NCBI RefSeq assembly: GCF_009909615.1
Contig: NZ_WWNE01000003.1
Coordinates: 557,248 to 621,247, forward strand
Direction of reading: 5' to 3'
Source: Acidiluteibacter ferrifornacis
GTDB lineage: Bacteria > Bacteroidota > Bacteroidia > Flavobacteriales_E > Vicingaceae
DNA: 64,000 bases
The translations under genes and the position numbers were made by a program. The notes beneath the pieces are model-generated. The model saw only the letters and a list, made by a program, of their open reading frames with translations. It ran no database searches and was not told the DNA's origin. Shown piece after piece: positions 57,301 through 64,000 of this stretch. Each line of letters starts with the position of its first letter. The stretch's first letter is position 1.

Positions 57301-59218
57301 AGAGCCTACTGCAATCGTAGTAACAGATGCAATTACCAATGCTTCAGCAAATGGATTGACTGATGGTGCAATTGACATTACCGTTACAGGTGGAACAACT
57401 CCTTACACTTTTGTTTGGAGTAACTCTGCTACTACTGAAGATATTTCAGGAATCGGAGCAGGTTCTTATACTGTGACTGTTACTGACGCAAATGCTTGTA
57501 CTTCTGCAAACACTTATAGTGTAACTCAACCTACAACTATTACATTAGTTGATGTTATAACAAATGTTTCATGTAATGGAGGAGCAGATGGCTCTATTGC
57601 TTTGACTACTTCTGGTGGTGTATCTCCTTACACTTTCGTTTGGAGTAATGCAGCAACAACAGCGAATATTTCTAGTTTAACAGCTGGGGCTTATAATGTA
57701 ACTGTAACAGATGCGAATTCAGCTACAGTTACCGCTTCTTATACAGTTACAGAACCAACCGCACTTGCTATTTCAGGTAACGTAACTAATGCAACTACTT
57801 TTGGTGGTTCAGACGGTTCTGTTTCAACTACTGTAACCGGGGGTACGAGTCCTTACACTTATTTATGGAGTAATGCAGCAACTACTGCAACAGCTTCTAG
57901 TTTGTCAGCAGCGAAGTATTACTTAACAGTTACTGATGCTAACTTATGTACAAAGGTTGATTCTTTTGTTGTAGGACAACCTGCAGGAGCTATAGCTAGT
58001 TTGGTTATTACCGAGATTATGTATAACCCTGCTGAGTCAGGAACGGATACAACGGAGTTTATTGAATTTGTGAATGTTGGTTCAACCCCAGTTGATATGA
58101 CAGGATACAATATCGTTGAAGGTGTAGTGTATGCTTTCAATAACTTAGTTGTTGCACCTGGTCAATATGTTGTTGGAACAGTAGATTCTTCAGGTTTTAG
58201 AAATAGATTTGGCTTCGACGCTGATTTTGTATGGACTTCAGGAGGATTAAGTAACGGTGGAGAGGACATCACTATTGTTGATAATTTTGGTAGAACTGTT
58301 GATTCAGTAGATTTTAAAGATGTAGCCCCATGGCCATCTGGTTCTGCAGCAGGATTACCTGATGGTGGTGGTTCTTCAATCGTATTGTGTGACTCTACAG
58401 CTGATAATAATGTGGGCTCAAATTGGTTTGCAGCAACATCACCTGTAGTAGGTCAAATTATTAATGGATTCCAAGTTTATGCTAATCCAGGTGTTGGAGC
58501 TCCATGTATTCAAGCTATAGTACCAACAGTAGTCATTGATTCAAATGTTACTTGTAACGGATTGTCTAACGGTGGAGCAACTGTTTCTGCTACTGGAGGA
58601 ACAGCACCCTATTCTTTCGCATGGAGTAATACTGCTACTACGGCTTCTATAACTGGTGTAGCTGCAGGTACCTATACAGTTACTATAACTGATGCTGCAT
58701 CAACAACAATAATTGATAGTGCGGTAATTACTGAACCTGCTGCTATATCATTTACTTCTACTATAGTGGATGAAACTTCTGCTATGAATGATGGATCAGT
58801 TGATATTACTGTTTCAGGAGGAACTAGTCCTTACACATTTAATTGGAGTAATGCTGCAACTACTGAAGATATCACTGGATTGGCTGCGGGAACCTACACA
58901 GTAACAATTACTGATGCTAACAACTGTACATTTGTTGATTCAGCTATAGTGGCTTTTTCTGTAGGGTTGAATAAGGTTGTATTGAATAACAGCTCAGTGA
59001 ACATATTCCCTAACCCAACTAAAGGAGCATTTACAATTGAGACATTTGCTAAGTATAATCAAGTAACTGTAATGGACATTACAGGAAAAGAAGTGTTTAC
59101 AACAAATGTTTTCAAACCAATGCAATCTATCGACTTAGGTCAACAAGAAAAAGGGATATACTTTATCGCTATTCAAGGTGAGAATGGAAGAGTAATGAAG
59201 AAGGTGATTGTTCACTAG
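54386..59218 (+). CDS. Large T9SS cargo: lamin-tail domains and 13 SprB repeats
   Basis: 1610 residues with a signal peptide ending A-Q and a mature N-terminus at Cys24. By eye the order is: lamin-tail domain 1 (about 24-190), SprB repeats 1-7 (200-722), lamin-tail 2 (725-897), SprB repeats 8-11 (905-1199), lamin-tail 3 (1205-1374), SprB repeats 12-13 (1382-1524), and a T9SS sorting domain (about 1535-1610) that begins I-F-P-N-P-T. SprB repeats make long surface adhesins or filaments in gliding Bacteroidota; this is not SprB itself (much shorter). Lamin-tail domains may bind nucleic acid or matrix. Cysteines alternate between repeats in a regular pattern. A terminator follows. Confidence 0.93.
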   Translation: MKKILLSALVIAGTLFSSQLKAQCTDLFFSEYLEGSSNNKAIEIYNPTSASINLGDYVLYRHNNGSSSPSDSLHPQGVVSSKGVFVIANPSAIASILAVMDTTHTLTFYNGDDAIWLKKKSTGDTLDIIGIIGNDPGANWTVGTGATSENTLVRKFSIDNGQKNWATSTSEWLVFPQNMADSLGAHTSTCAAAAAPLSASAVGTNVSCNGANDGAIDLTATGGTAPYTYAWSNAATTEDLSGLAAGTYNVTVTDAASATTTASATLTQPSAIMPTITVLNSISCNGNTDGILVAGATGGSGGYSYAWSNAVSGTTNLNIGAGRYTVTVTDNSSCSDTVSYLLSDPAAIGIAGNINNVTTNGGSDGSITLTITNGNAPFTYSWSNSATTKDISGLAAGTYTVQVTDNGNCINSESFTVTQPSSITITKTSQTDVLCNADATGAIDLTISGGTTPYTYVWSNAATTEDLSGITAGNYNITVTDASSTTAVSSYTITEPTAIVASGIITNVSSNGGSNGAVDVSVSGGVTPYAYSWSNGATTEDVMGLISGSYSQTVTDANGCTSVSPYIVTQPAALVASITSQTNVSCNGGANGAIDLSVSGGVSPYTYTWNNSATTEDLSGLAAGTYNVIVSDANNTTSTASTTITEPTAIAIVDAITNVSANGLSDGAIDITVSGGTSPYVFVWSNTSTTEDLSGLAAGSYSVTITDANTCSATANYTVTQPAGSLANMIITEIYYNGPESGTDSTEFIELQNIGNTSVSLNGYSFTSGITHTFSGGTVAPGAYFVIAFDSSGFRNTFGMNADAIWASGGLSNGGELIVLKDDFGRTVDSVDYDDSTPWPSGSAAGNPDGGGASIILCDSLADNSIGSNWSAAISPVSGVIVNGLQVFANPGMKGLCAAPMSIAVALDSNVTCNAGMNGGATVNVTGGLAPFTYAWSNSATTASITGVAAGKYYVTVTDALSTSLNDSVTITEPTAIVVTDAITNASANGLTDGAIDITVTGGTTPYTFVWSNSATTEDISGIGAGSYTVTVTDANACTSANTYSVTQPTTITLVDVITNVSCNGGADGSIALTTSGGVSPYTFVWSNAATTANISSLTAGAYNVTVTDANSATVTASYTVTEPTALAISGNVTNATTFGGSDGSVSTTVTGGTSPYTYLWSNAATTATASSLSAAKYYLTVTDANLCTKVDSFVVGQPAGAIASLVITEIMYNPAESGTDTTEFIEFVNVGSTPVDMTGYNIVEGVVYAFNNLVVAPGQYVVGTVDSSGFRNRFGFDADFVWTSGGLSNGGEDITIVDNFGRTVDSVDFKDVAPWPSGSAAGLPDGGGSSIVLCDSTADNNVGSNWFAATSPVVGQIINGFQVYANPGVGAPCIQAIVPTVVIDSNVTCNGLSNGGATVSATGGTAPYSFAWSNTATTASITGVAAGTYTVTITDAASTTIIDSAVITEPAAISFTSTIVDETSAMNDGSVDITVSGGTSPYTFNWSNAATTEDITGLAAGTYTVTITDANNCTFVDSAIVAFSVGLNKVVLNNSSVNIFPNPTKGAFTIETFAKYNQVTVMDITGKEVFTTNVFKPMQSIDLGQQEKGIYFIAIQGENGRVMKKVIVH
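54983..58957 (+). repeat. Thirteen SprB repeats (protein-level, about 70 residues each) in three blocks
   Basis: Repeats 1-7 (54983-56551), 8-11 (57098-57982) and 12-13 (58529-58957) share the pattern G-G-x-x-P-Y-x-x-x-W-S-N ... A-T-T-x-D-x-S-G-L-A-A-G-T-Y-x-V-T-V-T-D. DNA-level identity between repeats is low, so the expansion is old. Cys positions alternate between consecutive repeats. Confidence 0.9.
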
Positions 59219-59241
59219 ACTCATTCTATTTTAATACTTTT

Positions 59242-59275
59242 AAAGCCCTTTGCTCGAAACGAGCAAAGGGCTTTT
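59242..59275. terminator. Terminator hairpin after the SprB-repeat gene
   Basis: AAAGCCCTTTGCTCG (59242-59256) pairs with CGAGCAAAGGGCTTT around a three-base AAA loop, with a T-run. It lies 23 bases past the stop. Confidence 0.9.
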
Positions 59276-59570
59276 TGTTGATTATGTTTATTGTTTTGAA
59301 TGACTTAAAAGAGTTGTTGTTAAGTTTTTCTAATTAAGAAACTTCCTATTTGCTATTTCGGTTGTTTCTTAATTTATTCATCATTTTTCGCCATTTCATT
59401 TATTTGTTTGGTACTGCCATATCCACAATACAACAACCACTATGATAGCGGGGGCTCTTTTCATCGTGTTATAATGGTCGAAGGTGTTCTTTGAAGATCA
59501 AAAAGAGCAGTTACACTAAGATAAAATTTGTGGATTTGAAAAAATTATGATTTTATACGATTGAATTTAT

Positions 59571-59578
59571 TATGTTTG
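59571..59578 (+). promoter_or_regulatory. Candidate -7 element for the EGF-like lipoprotein gene
   Basis: TATGTTTG matches TAnnTTTG, only 18 bases upstream of the ATG, implying a very short 5' leader. No -33 element at the expected spacing. Confidence 0.35.
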
Positions 59579-59596
59579 AAATCAAAGCCTTAATTT

Positions 59597-60160
59597 ATGA
59601 AAATGTTTAGATTGTTAATCAATGTTCTCTTTTTCTCTTTGATAATTTCTAGTTGTAATAAAGACAATTATGACGCATGTGAAGTACTTGATTGTGGAGT
59701 TGGATATTGTGCTGATGGAAGATGTCAATGTCCAAAGGGTTTCTATGGAGAGCGGTGTATACAGAATCATGCTCCTAAAGCAGTATTGGTTGAAAAAGTT
59801 GAGGTGATTAGGTTTCCTAATAAAAGGGTAGACTATACCGCTTGGGATAGTTTGGACAATCCCGATTTGCATTTGACCATTTACCAATCATTTAATAAAA
59901 TTTGGATCAGTAGCACTAGTATTCAAAACGCTGATTCTTCAATAACGCATTCATTTAATGTCAGTCCATTAGCGAGGTTGGATGAGATGGATTTGAGGTA
60001 TACAATCAGTTTGTACGATGATGACGGTAGTAAAGTGGATGAATTTATGGGTGGAGCACTTTTTTATCCTTATGATGAAGAAAAGCGATTAGTATCTACC
60101 AAGATTGTTGATAATGATGGGTTTGTTGCTTTTAAACTGTATTTGAAATATGAGTTTTAG
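59597..60160 (+). CDS. Lipoprotein with one EGF-like domain
   Basis: 187 residues. A lipoprotein signal ends I-S-S-C (about residue 20). A six-cysteine EGF-like module follows at about 27-54: C-E-V-L-D-C-G-V-G-Y-C, then C-Q-C-P-K-G-F-Y-G-E-R-C, the calcium-free EGF pattern. The remaining 130 residues are beta-rich with an aromatic C-terminus. EGF-like modules are rare in bacteria and mostly serve binding on the surface. It has no visible partner and meets the vWA gene tail to tail. Confidence 0.8.
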   Translation: MKMFRLLINVLFFSLIISSCNKDNYDACEVLDCGVGYCADGRCQCPKGFYGERCIQNHAPKAVLVEKVEVIRFPNKRVDYTAWDSLDNPDLHLTIYQSFNKIWISSTSIQNADSSITHSFNVSPLARLDEMDLRYTISLYDDDGSKVDEFMGGALFYPYDEEKRLVSTKIVDNDGFVAFKLYLKYEF

Positions 60161-60167
60161 TATACAC

Positions 60168-61415
60168 TTATTTCTTTTCTACTAAGGACTGTTCTTTTAT
60201 TCTATTCAGTAGCGCATTTATATCTTTGAAATCCTCAATTCTTAGGTAGCTTCCTTCTCCATTTTTCGCTATTTCTTTGAGTGTTTTCTCTGTCCACCTT
60301 TCATTTTTGATTCCTACGGTTGTTATGAAAATTTCCTTTTCAGCAGCATCTTTTATCAAGCGTGGAATGCTTTCATTTTTCTCTCCAATTTTAAAAGCCC
60401 CATCTGTCACTAAGTAAATTTGGTTATTTCCACCTTCAATAAAAGAGGTATAAGCTACCTCGTAGGCTTTTATTAGCCCTTTATTACCTGAAGTGAAACC
60501 TCCGGCAACTACGCTATCTAAACTAGCTTCTATAAAAGGTTTATTGTTCGCAGTGGTAGACGGTAAAACTACTTTTGCTTCATCGTTATAGGATACGATG
60601 GCTATTTTATCTATTTCTCTTAACGGAATTAGCAATTCTTTCATGGACGCTTTAAGTAATTCCAACTTTTGATTTTTTCCCATAGACATTGATGCATCTA
60701 TCAAGAAGATAATATTATTGGGCTTAAACTCATTTCTAGACAACTCATTTGGTGGAGTTGAAATAGGTATTATTATTTCGGGCTCTACAGAGGCTATGTG
60801 TATTATTGAATCTTGTCTGGGTGATTTTAAAGTGATGGTTTTAGGAGGCACAAGTTCTACTGGCGTAGTTTTTTGAACCATTACTTCTTGTTGGTTTTTA
60901 GCCATCAGAATAGGCTTTTCTATTGATTTTACTGCAAAAGAATTATTATCTAAAAAGTTAACGTATGAAATCTTTATTTCAGCTTTTTCTTGAGGAAAAC
61001 TGTTGGTAGTGGCAGTAGCTATTTGCCTAAAATCTGGGCATGCTTGCAATAAGTTTTTGGGAACAATGAGAACTTCACCCTTTATAGTAATTGAAGTAGG
61101 ATCGGTGTTGGAGCTAAAATATAAATGGATATTTTCTGAAAATTTTCCTTTCTTTTTGGGTTTATATTTAAATCGGATGACTTGTGCTTCACCCACTTCG
61201 AAGGTTTTTGAGGTGTATTTTACTTCAAAATTATCAACCCCATCAATTCGCAATAAATACATCTTCGAATCCGTACTATTAGTGATATTAAGATCAATAA
61301 TTTCCTGATTTAATTTCTCAATTTCACCCAGGTCAAAAACAGTTTTATTGATAAAGTCTTGAGCAAGAGTTAGGAAAGGGATGTAAAATAATATAAAGGT
61401 ATAAATGGCTCTCAT
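60168..61415 (-). CDS. Exported von Willebrand factor A domain protein
   Basis: 415 residues with a signal peptide. The N-terminal 120 residues resemble DUF1573/ASPM-type immunoglobulin-like folds (V-F-D-L-G-E-I and F-K-Y-K-P-K-K-x-G). A Pro/Thr-rich linker (about 165-225) leads to the vWA domain (about 230-410) with a full MIDAS motif D-A-S-M-S, T/S further on and D-G-A-F. vWA domains bind metal and protein ligands; here it is expected in the periplasm or on the surface. Role unknown. Confidence 0.85.
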   Translation of the reverse strand: MRAIYTFILFYIPFLTLAQDFINKTVFDLGEIEKLNQEIIDLNITNSTDSKMYLLRIDGVDNFEVKYTSKTFEVGEAQVIRFKYKPKKKGKFSENIHLYFSSNTDPTSITIKGEVLIVPKNLLQACPDFRQIATATTNSFPQEKAEIKISYVNFLDNNSFAVKSIEKPILMAKNQQEVMVQKTTPVELVPPKTITLKSPRQDSIIHIASVEPEIIIPISTPPNELSRNEFKPNNIIFLIDASMSMGKNQKLELLKASMKELLIPLREIDKIAIVSYNDEAKVVLPSTTANNKPFIEASLDSVVAGGFTSGNKGLIKAYEVAYTSFIEGGNNQIYLVTDGAFKIGEKNESIPRLIKDAAEKEIFITTVGIKNERWTEKTLKEIAKNGEGSYLRIEDFKDINALLNRIKEQSLVEKK

Positions 61416-61474
61416 GCACTTTAATATTTCAAATAGTGTACCACAAACTTTTGCTTTAAGTTTAGTGTGAAAAC

Positions 61475-62977
61475 TTATGACAAGTTGTGGTTAATTAGTT
61501 GATCAGCGATATTTCGATCATTTGCTAATCTTGGCAATTTGTTTTGTCCTCCTAATTTGCCAATTGATTTCATGTAATCTTGAAAGGCATTTTTTTTCAT
61601 CTTTCTAATCACCAATGGACGGAGTATATTTCCTTGAATCAAATCGGCATAATAGCTGTTTCTTTTTTGAAGTTGTAGATCTAAATCCGCATTAAATTTT
61701 ATCAGATCCATTGGCTCTTGATTAAACTCAATAAACCATTCATGGTAAGGCAGCTCTCCTTCTTTTGGATTGACTTGCGGCGCTAAATGAAAATCATTGA
61801 TGGAGCATTGGTGAATCTGGGAAGTCGCATTGATAGCACTTTCTACCTCTTCTGCAATTACGTGTTCACCAAAGGCAGAAGTAAAGTGTTTGATTCTGCC
61901 TGATACAATTATTCGATAAGGATTAGTAGATACGAACTTTACAGTATCGCCGATGTTATAACCCCATAATCCGGCGTTTGTATTTAAAATCAAGGCGTAG
62001 TTAATACCAATTTGTACATCTTCTAAATTTATTCGGCTCGGATTTTCATCGAAAAACTCATCAGCTGGAATAAATTCATAAAAGATTCCTGCATTCAAAT
62101 TGAGCAACATTCCTTCTTCTCTCTGAGAATCTTGAAAAGCAATAAAGCCTTCAGAAGCAGGATAGAGTTCGATAGAATCAACTGTTTTTCCAATCAGTTT
62201 TTTAAACACCGATTGGTAAGGGGCAAAGTTAACTCCACCATAAATGAATAGCGAAAATTTTGGAAAAATATCTTTAACTTCCTTTTTTCCTGATAACTGT
62301 ATTAAACGTTCAAAGTACATTTGAACCCACGGTGGAATACCGCTAATTAATGCCATGTTTTCCTTCAAAGTTTCTTTGGATATTGCATCTACTTTTGTCT
62401 CCCAATCTTCAATACAATTTACTTTAAATGAGGGCATTCTATTTTTTTGAAGGTAGTTAGGAACATGGTGTGCTACGATTCCTGAAAGTCGCCCAGTTGG
62501 TATTTTTCCTGAAGTGTCTAATTCAGGACTGCCTTGGAGAAAAATCATCTTATGATCGACAAAGTCGGCTTTGCCTGTTTCCTCAATATAACAAAGAATG
62601 GCATTTCTAGCGGCATCAATATGATTTGAAATAGACTCTTTGGTAATGGGTATGTATTTAGTCCCTGAAGTTGTTCCTGAAGTTTTACAGAAGTATATGG
62701 GGATACCTTTCCATAATACGTTAGACTCACCAGACTTTATTGCATCAATATACTTTTTTAAACCTTCATAGTCAGTAATGGGTACTTGCCTTTTAAAGTC
62801 TTGATAGGTTTTGATGCTATCAAATCCATGATCTTTACCAAATTTGGTGTTTTTAGCCCCTTCAACCAATTGCTTAAGTTGCTTTTCTTGTGTTTTTATG
62901 GGATCAGCACTCCACTTTTTTATTTTATTAACCTCAATCTTAGCAAAGGGTTTGCTCAACAATGATTTGAATCCCAT
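61475..62977 (-). CDS. GH3 auxin-responsive-promoter-type adenylate-forming enzyme
   Basis: 500 residues. The ATP/AMP motif is K-T-S-G-T-T-S-G-T-K-Y-I-P near residue 95; later blocks Y-P-A-S-E-G-F near 285 and Y-x-L-I-L-N-T-N-A-G-L-W-G-Y-N-I-G-D-T-V near 330-350 and V-S-G-R-I-K-H near 367 match the GH3 superfamily, an ANL enzyme group that links acids to amino acids through acyl-adenylates. Bacterial members are not well studied; substrate unknown. The start is one base past the M23 peptidase stop, so the two are co-translated. Confidence 0.9.
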   Translation of the reverse strand: MGFKSLLSKPFAKIEVNKIKKWSADPIKTQEKQLKQLVEGAKNTKFGKDHGFDSIKTYQDFKRQVPITDYEGLKKYIDAIKSGESNVLWKGIPIYFCKTSGTTSGTKYIPITKESISNHIDAARNAILCYIEETGKADFVDHKMIFLQGSPELDTSGKIPTGRLSGIVAHHVPNYLQKNRMPSFKVNCIEDWETKVDAISKETLKENMALISGIPPWVQMYFERLIQLSGKKEVKDIFPKFSLFIYGGVNFAPYQSVFKKLIGKTVDSIELYPASEGFIAFQDSQREEGMLLNLNAGIFYEFIPADEFFDENPSRINLEDVQIGINYALILNTNAGLWGYNIGDTVKFVSTNPYRIIVSGRIKHFTSAFGEHVIAEEVESAINATSQIHQCSINDFHLAPQVNPKEGELPYHEWFIEFNQEPMDLIKFNADLDLQLQKRNSYYADLIQGNILRPLVIRKMKKNAFQDYMKSIGKLGGQNKLPRLANDRNIADQLINHNLS

Positions 62978-62978
62978 T

Positions 62979-63854
62979 TTATTTCAGGTTTATATATTCT
63001 TCAGGGTTCAGGGCAGTTCCATTGTACCACAACTCAAAATGAAGATGAGGACCATCAGTCAATTCACCAGAATTTCCAATAATCGCGATAGCGTCGCCAG
63101 CCTTCACTACATCACCTACTTCTTTCATCAAAACGGAGTTGTGTTTATAAGTAGAGATCAAGTTATTGTCATGCTGTAAACTAATTACATGTCCAGTCTC
63201 AGAGGTCCATCCTGCAAAAATAACCACTCCTTTTAGTGTAGCTTTAATGGCTTCATTTTCTGGTGCCACTATATCGACTCCATAATGGTCTTTTTTGGGT
63301 TCAAAATGACCGGTTACTAACCCATTAAGCGGAGTAAAAAAATAAGTACCACTTAATAAGCCAAAGCTCTTTCCTGCTTTTTCGTTAGAAATATTAAAAG
63401 CATCTTCTTTTTCTACAAAATCTCTAAATAACGAATCTTCTTTTGAAATTTTTCTAGCCTCCTGATCATACTGGGGAACTAGAGCACTGTCGTTTAATAG
63501 AGTGTCGCTTGGCAGTTTACCTTGAATTATTAGTCTTAAATTATTTAAATAATGTTGTTTTACAGTTAAATCGTTCTCTAGCGAATCAACTTTTAAAACC
63601 ATGTTGGTTAAATTTTGACGTAAAGAAACATCTGTGTAACCCGGAATAAACTCCCTTAAAGGGGTAAAGGCTATTAGAATAGTAATTAATGAAATGAGTA
63701 AAAAAGATCCTGAGATAAATAATATAAATACATTCATTGGAGATAAACGAAAGGATAGTTTCTCTTCAAAAGTCGTATCATTAAGTATAACTAAGCGAAA
63801 CTTATTCTTAAGCCGCTTAATTAGTCGCTTCTTTTTATCTTTCTTTTCAGCCAT
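62979..63854 (-). CDS. M23 family peptidoglycan endopeptidase
   Basis: 291 residues. One transmembrane segment (about 35-60) is followed by a coiled-coil region (about 80-150) and the LytM domain: G-H-F-E-P-K-K-D-H-Y-G-V-D near 185 (Zn ligands His and Asp) and H-L-H-F-E-L near 270. The plan is that of membrane-anchored M23 hydrolases or, when degenerate, activators of amidases; here the ligands are present. Co-translated with the GH3-like gene downstream. Confidence 0.92.
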   Translation of the reverse strand: MAEKKDKKKRLIKRLKNKFRLVILNDTTFEEKLSFRLSPMNVFILFISGSFLLISLITILIAFTPLREFIPGYTDVSLRQNLTNMVLKVDSLENDLTVKQHYLNNLRLIIQGKLPSDTLLNDSALVPQYDQEARKISKEDSLFRDFVEKEDAFNISNEKAGKSFGLLSGTYFFTPLNGLVTGHFEPKKDHYGVDIVAPENEAIKATLKGVVIFAGWTSETGHVISLQHDNNLISTYKHNSVLMKEVGDVVKAGDAIAIIGNSGELTDGPHLHFELWYNGTALNPEEYINLK

Positions 63855-64000
63855 TTTTTATCAATTATCGCAAATATCCGAATAAATGCGTGGATTGGTA
63901 AAAGTTGGATTCCATAAAATAGAATGATTATAATTAATTTAGCCCTCTTTTTGCAAAGAGGTAATAAAATTGCTGATTTAGAGTTATAATCGTTGCCCTT
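63855..64000. other. Upstream flank with short hairpin
   Basis: 146 bases without a gene. CTCTTTTTGCAAAGAG near 63952-63967 forms an imperfect inverted repeat. The next gene must lie outside the window. Confidence 0.4.

Larger units (their letters stand above)
59219..59596. other. 378-base intergenic region
   Basis: Contains the terminator at 59242-59275 and a -7-like octamer at 59571-59578. In the rest (59280-59570) I see no gene, repeat or RNA. Confidence 0.5.

Noticed and set aside
54983-58957. CRISPR-like or recent tandem DNA repeat
   Set aside because: The repeats are protein-level, in frame, about 210 bases long and diverged in codon usage; there are no short constant direct repeats with unique spacers.

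Overview
The window is a continuous stretch of AT-rich chromosome from a member of the Bacteroidota, most likely a Flavobacteriia-type marine or freshwater bacterium. Support: two secreted proteins with type IX secretion (T9SS) C-terminal sorting domains plus a PorZ-like T9SS component; SprB repeats; Bacteroidota-restricted families (DUF4837, DUF3078, DUF4175, heme-binding CxxCH domain, TRL-like lipoproteins); -7 elements of the TAnnTTTG type; little Shine-Dalgarno signal; and very short or overlapping gene junctions. I see no phage, integrase, transposase or CRISPR array. Almost everything reads as core chromosome. No organism is claimed below phylum/class level.

Layout. 1-4860 (+) is a tightly overlapping run: the end of a serine hydrolase, a rhodanese, a heme-binding protein, DUF502, a coiled-coil secreted protein, a SanA/YdcF-like protein, an e(P4)-type acid phosphatase lipoprotein and a TlpA-like thioredoxin lipoprotein. 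4857-11065 (-) holds an SGNH-like/MBOAT acyltransferase pair, an unusual zinc-ribbon SDR, an M28 peptidase and rpiB. 11473-18434 (+) is a signalling block: a MORN-repeat exported protein, a 1541-residue kinase with about nine PAS domains, and a REC-LytTR regulator. 18412-25224 carries a FAD oxidoreductase (-), then tatA, gatA, a LysM lytic transglycosylase, a DUF4837 lipoprotein, a small exported protein and a GDPD-like lipoprotein (+). 25221-35695 (-) carries recO, porZ, a methyltransferase, mnmG, ybeY, an RsbW-like ATPase and a DUF4175 protein, with tRNA-Arg on the + strand. Two near-perfect ParB-binding (parS-like) sites flank mnmG, which suggests the region is near the replication origin.

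35899-38542 (+) holds gltX, folB, tRNA-Cys and pabA/trpG. 38599-42261 (-) holds three tandem TRL-like lipoproteins, an ALDH7-type dehydrogenase and a DUF3078 protein. 42449-47150 holds a metallophosphoesterase, DUF2141, PhoD-type phosphatase (-) and a T9SS cargo with a G8 tract. 47158-47469 is a structured non-coding island. 47470-52287 (-) holds a cation:proton antiporter, an exported protein, rseP and dxr. 52424-60160 (+) holds a tiny membrane protein, an M49-like metallopeptidase, the 1610-residue SprB/lamin-tail T9SS cargo and an EGF-like lipoprotein. 60168-63854 (-) holds a vWA protein, a GH3-like adenylase and an M23 peptidase.

The observation I rate highest is in the 1610-residue protein. 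Its 13 SprB repeats carry cysteines in a strict alternating early/late pattern with an almost constant 125-residue spacing, and the repeat-terminal TEP/TQP motifs largely follow the same two-repeat period. Other points worth a look are the parS pair, the SDR that lacks its catalytic tyrosine, the large PAS kinase locus and the 47 kb non-coding island. I did not find a convincing, wholly new multi-gene system.
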